Notes under the pieces: generated by a model | Told to the model about the DNA's origin: nothing | Database searches by the model: none | What the model saw: only the letters and a program-made list of their open reading frames with translations | Shown here: one piece after another, positions 17,357-25,095 of the stretch | Position numbering within the stretch: the stretch's first letter is position 1 | How the letters are laid out: each line of letters begins with the position of its first letter | Program-made: the position numbers and the translations under genes | NCBI GenBank assembly: GCA_039033995.1 | Contig: JBCCBP010000002.1 | Coordinates: forward strand, 62,001 to 126,000 | From: CALBPI01 sp039033995 | GTDB taxonomy: Bacteria; Pseudomonadota; Gammaproteobacteria; Steroidobacterales; Woeseiaceae | DNA length: 64,000 bases | Reading direction: 5' to 3'

Positions 17357-18153
17357 TGTGCTGCTCCTGCGCCCGGAACGGGTAGTACCAGAAGCTGTGG
17401 TGGTGCCTGTTTCTTGGCAAGTGCCAGGCCATCGGACACGGCACGACGATATTCAGAACCGACGACTTCCCACTGTTTGGTCTGCTTGTTGTACAGACCG
17501 GTCACAGACTGATCGGCTGTCTGGTAGGCGAGCACGACACGCCCAACCCGCAGGAACTCAACCTGCGTGTCCGCGCCATCGATCATGACCGAGCCCGTGT
17601 AAGCCTCGATCGTGCGACCGAATCCGGCCTCGATTTTGTAGGCCTCCATGATTTGCCGATATTTCTCTGAAACAGAGATGCTGGAATCCGTCATATTGGA
17701 CTCGAGGTTGGCGATTCTGAGTTCTCGCTCCTCAACCTGGAACGGCATATCGAGCGCGATAAAGGCCTTCAGGTCAGCAATCATGTCCAGCATCAGTGGG
17801 ACGATGCCCTGCTCGGTGTTACCGAAATCTTCGAGCTGCTGCTGGATATTGGTGATTTCCTGATTCTGGTCGTTGACCACGGCACTGAGGTTGTCGTTAT
17901 AGACCCGCGTGCGATCGAGCTGCTGCAGGGTGATTCGGTATTCACCCAGCAATTCAGACGTCTGCTGCGCATAGCGCGTGACGCGCTCCTGCGACTGCTT
18001 CGAGTTGCGATCGAAGCCAACCTGTTCGGTGATAACCCGCTTGACCGCTTGCTGAGCGTGCACGGACTGCGTTGCCGGTAGCGCTAACGCCAGGACGGCC
18101 GAAGCGACCACCAACGCGGGCGAGCGCTTGCCATTCGATATATACAGCGACAT
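17353..18153 (-). CDS. DUF3450 periplasmic protein of the TonB2-type operon
   Basis: 266 residues from the ATG at 18153 (AGGA 8 bases upstream; an in-frame TTG at 18159 is too near that site). Signal peptide about 1-33 (ending SVHAQQ), then a long coiled coil (about 45-105) and a C-terminal domain with the family features TEQGIVPLMLDMI, PFQVEERE, SEKYRQIMEAYKIE, FLRVGRVVL and KQWE. DUF3450 genes regularly head TonB2 operons beside ttpC; a role in assembling the periplasmic coiled-coil module is likely but unproven. First gene of the seven-gene operon. Confidence 0.88.
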   Translation of the reverse strand: MSLYISNGKRSPALVVASAVLALALPATQSVHAQQAVKRVITEQVGFDRNSKQSQERVTRYAQQTSELLGEYRITLQQLDRTRVYNDNLSAVVNDQNQEITNIQQQLEDFGNTEQGIVPLMLDMIADLKAFIALDMPFQVEERELRIANLESNMTDSSISVSEKYRQIMEAYKIEAGFGRTIEAYTGSVMIDGADTQVEFLRVGRVVLAYQTADQSVTGLYNKQTKQWEVVGSEYRRAVSDGLALAKKQAPPQLLVLPVPGAGAAQ

Positions 18154-18437
18154 GGACAATTTCCTGATTTAAAACAACATTAGTGGGCGTTCGGAGAGTC
18201 TCCCCCGAAACCCATTGATAGTTAAGGTTTTTGTGTGACCTTTCCCCTGGAAGCCGGCCTGCATACCACACTGAAATGTGGCCCCCTGCCAGGCTCCGAA
18301 GCCAGTGAAACTAGCAGAATAGCGTGTGAAAAAAAAGTCACGTCGAGCGTGTCGACATAACCAGCAAACCGTGCAACGGTGCGACGCTTGCTTCAAAATA
18401 CCGGCCCCCTCGTATGATATTCAGGAAGTGAATCACG
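18154..18437. other. Divergent intergenic region TonB2 operon / thiolase
   Basis: About 284 bases without a credible gene. Contains an inverted repeat CCACA-ctgaaa-TGTGG (18266-18281) on the TonB-operon side and a -10-like TATGAT (18413-18418) before the thiolase. I looked for a Fur box (alternating GATAAT-type repeats) and did not see one, so iron control of this TonB operon is not supported. Confidence 0.4.
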
Positions 18438-19622
18438 ATGAGTGCAGATCCCAACGTTATTGTCAGCGCGATGCGCACACCGATCGGTGCGTTCCAGGGC
18501 GCGCTCGCGCCCGCCTCCGCCGTCGATCTGTCTGCCGCTGCAAGTCGATCAGCGATAGCTGCTGCGGGCATCTCCGGCGCAGATATCTCCGAAGTCATCA
18601 TGGGCTGTGTGCTACCGGCGGGACTGGGCCAGGCTCCAGCACGACAAGCCGCGCTCGCGGCAGGTCTGCCCGAAGGCAAGGGTGCAACGACCATCAACAA
18701 AGTCTGCGGGTCCGGTTTGAAGGCAGTCATGATGGCGAGTGACCTCGTTGCCGCAGGCAGCGCCGATATCGTATTGGCCGGCGGCATGGAGTCGATGACC
18801 AATGCGCCATATCTGATGCCGAAAGCGCGCGCCGGCTATCGGATGGGACACCAGGAAATTCTTGACCACATGTTCTTCGATGGGCTGCAGAACCCTTATG
18901 ACGGCAACATGATGGGCACCTTCGCTGAGCGCACGTCGGCACATTACGGTTTCACGCGTGAAGCACAAGATGCGTTCGCCATGGCGTCGGTGACGCGCGC
19001 CAAAACAGCCATTGAGCAAGGCGCGTTCAGCGATGAGATCGCGCCGGTCACGGTCACGCACCGCCGCAAGACAACTGTCGTTGAGACGGATGAAGAACCG
19101 GGGCGCTCTGACCTGGACCGTATCCCGACGCTACGGCCCGCGTTCGCCAAAGACGGGACCGTGACGGCGGCCAGCAGTTCGTCGATCTCCGATGGGGCAG
19201 CGAGCCTGATCGTCATGCGCGCCAGTGAAGCGGAACAACGCGGCTTGCAGCCACTGGCGCGGATAGCCGGCCACTCGGGTTTTGCACACGCGCCCGAGTG
19301 GTTTACGACAGCGCCGGTGTTCGCTATGCGTGCGCTGCAGGAACGACTGGGTTGGACTGCCGATGATGTCGATCTTTACGAAGTGAACGAGGCGTTCGCT
19401 TGCGTGACGATGGCCGCGATGCACGAGCTCTCGCTCGATCATGAGAAGGTCAACGTCAACGGCGGCGCTTGCGCGCTGGGCCACCCCATTGGCGCATCTG
19501 GCGCGCGTATTCTTGTCACGCTGATTCATGCGTTGAAACAGCGGCAACTGAAACGCGGCATCGCCTCACTCTGTATCGGAGGCGGCGAGGCCGTGGCACT
19601 CGCCGTCGAATCCGTATCGTGA
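18438..19622 (+). CDS. Acetyl-CoA C-acyltransferase (thiolase)
   Basis: 394 residues, normal for thiolases. Nucleophile Cys90 (INKVCGSGLKA), GGMESMTNAPYLMP, the activating His349 (GACALGHPIGASGA) and the second catalytic Cys379 (SLCIGGGEA) are all present; the final glycine motif reads GGGEA rather than GGGMG, a variant known in the family. RBS AGGAAGTG. It lies 50 bases before an HSD10-like dehydrogenase, so the pair can carry out the last two steps of a beta-oxidation-like path, for example isoleucine or short-chain acyl-CoA degradation; acetoacetyl-CoA formation is an alternative. Confidence 0.93.
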   Translation: MSADPNVIVSAMRTPIGAFQGALAPASAVDLSAAASRSAIAAAGISGADISEVIMGCVLPAGLGQAPARQAALAAGLPEGKGATTINKVCGSGLKAVMMASDLVAAGSADIVLAGGMESMTNAPYLMPKARAGYRMGHQEILDHMFFDGLQNPYDGNMMGTFAERTSAHYGFTREAQDAFAMASVTRAKTAIEQGAFSDEIAPVTVTHRRKTTVVETDEEPGRSDLDRIPTLRPAFAKDGTVTAASSSSISDGAASLIVMRASEAEQRGLQPLARIAGHSGFAHAPEWFTTAPVFAMRALQERLGWTADDVDLYEVNEAFACVTMAAMHELSLDHEKVNVNGGACALGHPIGASGARILVTLIHALKQRQLKRGIASLCIGGGEAVALAVESVS

Positions 19623-19672
19623 CTCGCCAGCCATCTGACTTTGTATTGAACCCTGATCCGGAGTAACCGCTT

Positions 19673-20440
19673 ATGTTGTTAGAAAAAGCCAAAGCCATCG
19701 TCACCGGCGGCGCCTCAGGCCTCGGGCTCGCCACCGCCCAGCATATTGTCGCGGCGGGCGGTCAAGCGACGCTGCTCGACATCAACGATGAAGCAGGTAA
19801 CGCTGCCGCCAAAGCCCTGGGCAATGATACGCGCTACGTCACGACCGACGTCAGCAACGAATCAGCCGTGCAAGAGGCCGTCAAAGCCGCTGCCGAACAC
19901 ATGCAAGGCATCACGCTGGCCGTCAATTGCGCTGGCATTGTCGCGCCCGGGCGCGTGCTGGGACGCGAGGGGCCGATGGCCAGCGACTACTTCGCGCGCA
20001 CCGTGATGATCAATCTGGTGGGCTCGTTCAATATCGCCAAGGAAGCGGCCAACGTGATGCAGCACAACGACGCGGAAGACAGCGGTGAGCGCGGCGTTAT
20101 CATCAACACCGCGTCGGTGGCAGCCTATGAGGGCCAGATTGGCCAGGCGGGTTACTCCGCATCCAAAGGCGGCGTGGTCGGGATGACGCTGCCGCTAGCT
20201 CGGGAGCTGGCGCGCTTCGGTGTACGGGTCATGACCATCGCACCCGGTATATTCATGACGCCGATGATGGCGAGTCTGCCGGACGAGGTTCAACAGTCTC
20301 TCGCCGCGCAAATTCCTTTCCCGCCCCGTCTCGGCACAGCGGAAGAGTACGCGGATCTCGCCGCCTACATCTACACCAATACGATGCTGAACGGAGAGAC
20401 AATTCGGCTCGATGGCGGCATCCGCATGCAACCGAAATAG
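19673..20440 (+). CDS. 3-hydroxyacyl-CoA dehydrogenase type 2-like SDR (HSD10 family)
   Basis: 255 residues. NAD-binding TGGASGLGLA (11-20), NCAG (85-88), catalytic Ser148, Tyr161 and Lys165 (YSASKGG). The segments GVIINTASVAAYEGQ, GMTLPLARELA, VMTIAPGIF, QIPFPPRLG and the C-terminal GETIRLDGGIRMQP match human HSD17B10 closely, which oxidises 2-methyl-3-hydroxybutyryl-CoA in isoleucine breakdown. Good RBS (GGAGTAACC). With the thiolase just upstream this forms a coherent degradation pair. Substrate range is inferred from the family. Confidence 0.92.
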   Translation: MLLEKAKAIVTGGASGLGLATAQHIVAAGGQATLLDINDEAGNAAAKALGNDTRYVTTDVSNESAVQEAVKAAAEHMQGITLAVNCAGIVAPGRVLGREGPMASDYFARTVMINLVGSFNIAKEAANVMQHNDAEDSGERGVIINTASVAAYEGQIGQAGYSASKGGVVGMTLPLARELARFGVRVMTIAPGIFMTPMMASLPDEVQQSLAAQIPFPPRLGTAEEYADLAAYIYTNTMLNGETIRLDGGIRMQPK

Positions 20441-20498
20441 TCTCGGTCGCAATAGGGCAAGACTATGGCGTGGAGCGGACTGTATAGCCCGCTTCGCG

Positions 20499-22154
20499 CT
20501 ACATGCCGTTGTAGTTAGGGCCGCCACCACCCTCCGGTACGGTCCAGACAATATTCTGGGTGGGATCCTTGATGTCGCAGGTCTTGCAGTGCACGCAATT
20601 CTGCGCGTTGATCTGGAAGCGGGTCTCGCCATCTTCCTCAACGAATTCGTAGACCCCAGCCGGGCAATATCGCTGCGATGGCCCAGCAAACTTCGCGAGG
20701 TGATGACTCACCGGTACGCTCGCATCGCGCAGCGTCAAATGCGTGGGCTGATCTTCCTCGTGGTTGGTGCTCGATAGAAACACCGATGACAATTTGTCGA
20801 AGCTGATCTTACCGTCTGGCTTCGGGTATGCGATTGGCCGACATTGATCCGCTGGCAGCAACGCCTCATGGTCAGGTTGCGGATTGCGCAAAGTGAATGG
20901 CAAGCGCCCACGGAAGATGTTCTGATCCAGAAAAATAAACGCAGACCCCAGCAAGCGTCCAAACTTGTGCTGTGCTGGCCCGAAGTTTCGCGCTTTGGTG
21001 AGTTCTTCTGTCACCCATGACCGATCGACAGCATCGCTGTAGCTCGACAGTTCAGCGCCGGATGCAGTGCCCGCCTTCCAGGCCTCATACACGGCGTCAG
21101 CAGCCAGCATTCCGGTCTTGATCGCGGTATGCGACCCCTTGATCTTGGCGCCGTTGAGGTAACCGGCATCGCAACCGACCAACAGACCGCCCGGGAACGT
21201 GACCTTCGGCAACGATTGCAGTCCCCCTTTATTGACGGCGCGCGCACCGTAGGAGATGCGTTCGCCACCCTCCAGGTACTGACGAATTTTCGGATGTTGT
21301 TTCCAACGCTGGAATTCGTCGAACGGACTCAAGTAGGGGTTTCTATAATCGAGTGCGACGATCAGACCGAGATACACCTGGTTGTTAGCGGCGTGATACA
21401 GAAACCCGCCACCCTCTGTATCGGATGATAAAGGCCAACCGAGCGTATGCACGACCAGACCTTCCTGGTGCTGCTCGGCCGGAATCTCCCAGACCTCTTT
21501 GAGCCCGATACCATAGTGTTGCGGGTCGACCCCATCGCGCAGATTGAAATGTTGCATCAGGGACTGACCCAGACTACCTCGACAACCCTCGGCAAAGATC
21601 GTCTGCTGCCCAAGCAACTCGTAGCCGGGCTCATGCGATGCCTTCGGTTGGCCGTCCTTGCCGATGCCCATATCGCCGGTCGCAACACCACGCACATGCC
21701 CAGCCTCGTCATATAACACCTCGGCAGCGGCAAAACCCGGGAACAGGTTGACGCCCAATTCCTCGGCCTGCTCCGCCAGCCAGGCGCATAACCGGCCGAG
21801 GCTAATAATATAGTTGCCTTCGTTGTGCATGGTATGCGGCACAAACGGACCTGGCACACGCCGCGCCTTGATCTCGCTAGTCATGTAGTAGATGTCGTCG
21901 CCCGTGACCGCGGTTTTCACCGGTGCCCCGCGCTCCTTCCAGTCAGGAAACAACTCGTCCAGTCCGCGCGGCTCAAACACGTTACCCGACAGAATGTGAG
22001 CGCCGAACTCAGCGCCTTTTTCGACGACCACAATGGAAATTTCATCGCCGGCTTCATTGGCTTTGCGTTGTAACTGGCACGCCGCGGCGAGACCCGCTGG
22101 TCCGCCACCGACAATCACGACGTCGAATTCCATCGCTTCTCTTTCGTTGCTCAT
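20499..22154 (-). CDS. Electron transfer flavoprotein-ubiquinone oxidoreductase
   Basis: Passes electrons from ETF (fed by acyl-CoA dehydrogenases) to ubiquinone; monotopic inner-membrane flavo-iron-sulfur protein. 551 residues from the ATG at 22154 (MSNEREAMEFD), the length of Pseudomonas ETF-QO; the frame opens further to 22226 but that extension has no family counterpart. FAD site VVIVGGGPAGLAAA, ETFQO motif GCDAGYLNGAKIKGSHTAIK, and C-terminal [4Fe-4S] ligands CPAGVYEF and CVHCKTCDIKDP. It serves the acyl-CoA dehydrogenases of the window; etfAB are not present here. Confidence 0.96.
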   Translation of the reverse strand: MSNEREAMEFDVVIVGGGPAGLAAACQLQRKANEAGDEISIVVVEKGAEFGAHILSGNVFEPRGLDELFPDWKERGAPVKTAVTGDDIYYMTSEIKARRVPGPFVPHTMHNEGNYIISLGRLCAWLAEQAEELGVNLFPGFAAAEVLYDEAGHVRGVATGDMGIGKDGQPKASHEPGYELLGQQTIFAEGCRGSLGQSLMQHFNLRDGVDPQHYGIGLKEVWEIPAEQHQEGLVVHTLGWPLSSDTEGGGFLYHAANNQVYLGLIVALDYRNPYLSPFDEFQRWKQHPKIRQYLEGGERISYGARAVNKGGLQSLPKVTFPGGLLVGCDAGYLNGAKIKGSHTAIKTGMLAADAVYEAWKAGTASGAELSSYSDAVDRSWVTEELTKARNFGPAQHKFGRLLGSAFIFLDQNIFRGRLPFTLRNPQPDHEALLPADQCRPIAYPKPDGKISFDKLSSVFLSSTNHEEDQPTHLTLRDASVPVSHHLAKFAGPSQRYCPAGVYEFVEEDGETRFQINAQNCVHCKTCDIKDPTQNIVWTVPEGGGGPNYNGM

Positions 22155-22242
22155 AGTTTTCCCGACAAACTGACCGCAAAATCGACCGAATGGTACCACC
22201 GCCATTGTTTTTTTGCAGCGCAACAAATAGCCTGTGTCGAGG

Positions 22243-22272
22243 TTGGCCGGGGTGGTATGACGGCCTTACAAT
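22243..22272 (+). promoter_or_regulatory. Putative promoter of zapE
   Basis: TTGGCC (22243-22248), 18-base spacer, TACAAT (22267-22272), 33 bases before the zapE ATG. Good match to the sigma-70 consensus by eye. Confidence 0.45.
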
Positions 22273-22305
22273 CGCGCGCAACAGCATGAGACAACCAGAT
22301 ACGCA

Positions 22306-23424
22306 ATGACGGGCTCCCACATCTACAGACACAGCGAAGATCGGTCGTTGACCCAACGCTATGCCGACAAGCTGTCGGCCAACGACTGGCAGACTGATCC
22401 AGCCCAGCAGCAGGCGATCAGCCAACTCGATACGTTGCGCGACGCGCTGATCGACTATCACACGGCACGCACTGCCAAGCGCTGGTGGCATTTAGACGAC
22501 GGCCCGACCGCACCGCGTGGGTTGTATCTCTGGGGCGGTGTCGGACGCGGCAAGACCTTTATGATGGACCTGTTCTACGAGAGTCTGCCGATTCCGGCGA
22601 CCCGCAGTCACTTCCATCGCTTTATGTACGACGTACACAATAGCCTGAAGCAGCTCGACGGTCGGCGCGACCCATTGCCCGACATCGCGAGAACGTTGGC
22701 CAGCCGCGTCTCCGTGTTGTGTTTTGACGAGTTTTTCGTTTCGGATATCGCGGATGCAATGTTGTTGGGCCGATTGACGACCGCACTTTTCCAACATGGC
22801 GTCGTGCTGGTCGCCACGTCTAACCAACCGCCCGAAGACCTATACAAAGACGGCCTGCAGCGCGCTCGGTTTTTACCGGCGATCGAACAAATCGCTTTGC
22901 ACTGTGACGTACTACATATCGATCATCCCGTCGACTATCGACTGCGCCTGCTCGATCAGGCGCCGATGTATTACACACCCAGTGACGATGACGCCAAACA
23001 ACACCTGCAACAGCGCTTTCAGCTGCTGAGCGAAGGCGGTGTCGTCGATGAGCCGTCCGTCGAGATCAATGGTCGCGCAATCCCGGTTATCGCGAAGGCA
23101 CCTGGCGTATGCTGGTTCAGTTTCGACGCATTGTGCCGCGGTCCACGCAGTCAGAATGACTACATCGCGCTGGCCACACGCCTGCACACCGTATTGCTAT
23201 CCGACGTGCCCGCCATGGATGCACGCGACGACAATGCAGCCCGGCGATTCATCGCGCTCGTCGATGAATTCTACGAGCGTAAAGTCAACCTGATGATTGC
23301 CGCGGACGTCGGTATCGAGGACCTCTATGTTGACGGTAAATTGTCGTTCGAGTTTGAACGTACCCGTAGTCGCCTGATCGAGATGCAGTCGACCGCCTAC
23401 CTGTCGACGATGCGTAAAAGTTGA
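22306..23424 (+). CDS. zapE: Cell division protein ZapE (AFG1-like ATPase)
   Basis: 372 residues (E. coli 375). AAA+ fold: Walker A GGVGRGKT (77-84), Walker B LCFDEFF (138-144), sensor-like TSNQPPEDLYKDGLQR. The family motifs SHFHRFMYDVH and CPAMDARDDNAARRFIALVDEFYE-like C-terminal region (VPAMDARDDNAARRF) are clear. ZapE binds FtsZ in E. coli and is needed under low oxygen or heat; the eukaryotic AFG1 homologue is mitochondrial. Single gene, divergent from ETF-QO. Confidence 0.93.
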   Translation: MTGSHIYRHSEDRSLTQRYADKLSANDWQTDPAQQQAISQLDTLRDALIDYHTARTAKRWWHLDDGPTAPRGLYLWGGVGRGKTFMMDLFYESLPIPATRSHFHRFMYDVHNSLKQLDGRRDPLPDIARTLASRVSVLCFDEFFVSDIADAMLLGRLTTALFQHGVVLVATSNQPPEDLYKDGLQRARFLPAIEQIALHCDVLHIDHPVDYRLRLLDQAPMYYTPSDDDAKQHLQQRFQLLSEGGVVDEPSVEINGRAIPVIAKAPGVCWFSFDALCRGPRSQNDYIALATRLHTVLLSDVPAMDARDDNAARRFIALVDEFYERKVNLMIAADVGIEDLYVDGKLSFEFERTRSRLIEMQSTAYLSTMRKS

Positions 23425-23455
23425 CGCGATTGTTCCGATCAAAAGACGTTGCGAC

Positions 23456-23483
23456 TTGCGTCGGGCTGTCTGTGACGTAGTAT
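23456..23483 (+). promoter_or_regulatory. Putative promoter of the marR-family gene
   Basis: TTGCGT (23456-23461), 16-base spacer, TAGTAT (23478-23483). The predicted start of transcription falls on the palindrome at 23488-23500. Confidence 0.4.
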
Positions 23484-23487
23484 CGAA

Positions 23488-23500
23488 GTCGCTAAGCGAC
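23488..23500. promoter_or_regulatory. Inverted repeat at the marR transcription start, possible operator
   Basis: GTCGCT-a-AGCGAC, two 6-base arms around one central base, directly downstream of the putative -10 and upstream of the AAGGAG ribosome binding site. MarR proteins commonly repress themselves through such sites; that this one is used is inference. Confidence 0.4.
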
Positions 23501-23514
23501 CCAAGGAGTCGAAC

Positions 23515-24006
23515 ATGAGTCACCCCTCCGCACCAGACCAAGGCACACGCCCCAGCACGCAACTCGTGTTGGAGGACTTTCTCCCTTACCGGCTTTCGAT
23601 TCTTTCCAATACCGTCAGTGGCACCATCGCCTCAGCGTATGATCAGCGCTTCGATCTGACCATTCCAGAATGGCGGGTCATGACTGTCATAGCGCGTCGG
23701 CCCGGACTGTCCGCCGCCGAAGTCGCAGAACGTACACTCATGGACAAAGTGGCTGTATCGCGGGCCGTGTCCAAACTGCTTAAGTCGGAACGCATCACTC
23801 GCGAGTTTGCCGATCAGGATAAACGCCGTTCTATTTTGAATCTGTCAGATAAGGGGCGCGACGTGTTTGACCAGGTCGCACCGATGGCGCTGCAAATGGA
23901 GGCTGACCTGCTGGAAGGCTTTACCGACGACGAGATTCGCACGCTCAATCTGCTGCTTGACCGAATGCTGGCACGCACGCGCCTGCTTGGCTCTCCCCGA
24001 GTTTAG
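23515..24006 (+). CDS. MarR-family transcriptional regulator
   Basis: 163 residues with ribosome binding site AAGGAG. Winged helix-turn-helix at about 45-110: FDLTIPEWRVMTVIA, GLSAAEVAERTLMDKVAVSRAV (recognition helix), LLKSERITREFADQDKRRSI (wing with the DKR...L signature). Terminal helices dimerise. Ligand and targets are unknown; the adjacent convergent gene encodes tryptophan 2,3-dioxygenase, but convergent orientation is not evidence of control. A small stem (24010-24024, AACGCC-gaa-GGCGTT) follows the stop without a T-run. Confidence 0.92.
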   Translation: MSHPSAPDQGTRPSTQLVLEDFLPYRLSILSNTVSGTIASAYDQRFDLTIPEWRVMTVIARRPGLSAAEVAERTLMDKVAVSRAVSKLLKSERITREFADQDKRRSILNLSDKGRDVFDQVAPMALQMEADLLEGFTDDEIRTLNLLLDRMLARTRLLGSPRV

Positions 24007-24045
24007 GGTAACGCCGAAGGCGTTCGAGAATGCGGGCCGCCGCGG

Positions 24046-24927
24046 TTATCCGTATGGGCAGCCCTGTTGCGCATCGTCCGCCAGCGTATCGTTGTGGATC
24101 TCGGTGCGAACGGCGGTCAATTCCAGGAAAAATTCCTGACGTAGTGCGCGGCGCAGAAACGCAACACCCGACGAGCCACCGCTGCCGTGCTGGTGCCCGA
24201 TGATACGTTCAACCGTTTTCATATGACGAAATCGCCAGAACTGGAAATTGTTCGCAATATCGACGAACGTTTCGGACAGCTGGTAGCCTTTCCAGTGATC
24301 GTCTGGCTGCTCGTAGATCGTGCGTAAGATATCGACGACCGCAGGATCTACGTCGCGCTCGTCCGCAAAGTCACGCTGTAGTACCGTCTTGGGAATGTCG
24401 TAACCGGCTCTGTGCAACCAGGCAAGAAATTCGTCGTAGACGCTTGGTGATTCGATGGCCGACTCGAGCCGCGCATGCCACTCAGGCAAATGCGCATAGA
24501 CCGCCAGCATTTTGCGGTCCCGTTGTCCCAGTAAGATTTCGAGCAGCCGATACTGTGGCGACTGGAAGCCTGACGCATTACCGAATACACGGCGAAACTC
24601 GGCATACTCGCTTGGCGTCAGTGTCTCGAGCACGCTCCACTGGTTGTACAACTGCTTCTGGATCACCTTGACGCGGCTCATGCATTTATTGGCTTTTCCC
24701 GCACGATCTGCTCGCAGCCACTGGATGGCGGCCTCCAGCTCATGAATCACGAGCTTCATCCACAATTCGGTCACTTGATGCTGGATGATAAATAGCATTT
24801 CGTCGTGGTGGGCGGGCTCACTCAGCGCCGTCTGGCAATCCAGCAACTGCTCGAGCTGCAGGTAGGCAGAATAGTTTTGTCGCCGGCTTAAATCGGTGAC
24901 GATTGTCTGTTCCATCGATCGTTTCAT
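24046..24927 (-). CDS. kynA: Tryptophan 2,3-dioxygenase
   Basis: Haem enzyme that opens the indole ring of L-tryptophan to N-formylkynurenine. 293 residues from the ATG at 24927 (GGGGA 6 bases upstream; upstream in-frame ATGs lack a site). Family blocks present: YSAYLQLEQLL, HHDEMLFIIQHQVTELW with the active-site His50, FGNASGFQSPQYR with the substrate-binding Arg, FWRFRHMKTVERIIGH with the haem-ligand His region, and GSGGSSGVAFL. No other kynurenine-pathway gene lies in the window. Divergent from the glutamate dehydrogenase gene. Confidence 0.95.
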   Translation of the reverse strand: MKRSMEQTIVTDLSRRQNYSAYLQLEQLLDCQTALSEPAHHDEMLFIIQHQVTELWMKLVIHELEAAIQWLRADRAGKANKCMSRVKVIQKQLYNQWSVLETLTPSEYAEFRRVFGNASGFQSPQYRLLEILLGQRDRKMLAVYAHLPEWHARLESAIESPSVYDEFLAWLHRAGYDIPKTVLQRDFADERDVDPAVVDILRTIYEQPDDHWKGYQLSETFVDIANNFQFWRFRHMKTVERIIGHQHGSGGSSGVAFLRRALRQEFFLELTAVRTEIHNDTLADDAQQGCPYG

Positions 24928-25095
24928 GGCGGGTCCCCAAAAGGCCATCACAGGGTTGTCACTGTAACGGATCACAAGCCACCCAGAAACCATCTACTAC
25001 GGTATACTCGCGCCACACGAGCGCGCTGACCGGGGGGTCTATTGCAGTGGGGTTCTGCACCGATCGGCGCGGCATTCGTGGTTGGGAGACGCCGC

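Noticed and set aside
18154..18437. Fur box upstream of the TonB2-type operon
   Set aside because: Searched by eye for GATAAT-type repeats on both strands; none found.
24010..24024. Small stem AACGCC-gaa-GGCGTT after the marR gene as a terminator
   Set aside because: Only 6 bp with no T-run on either side; too weak to call.
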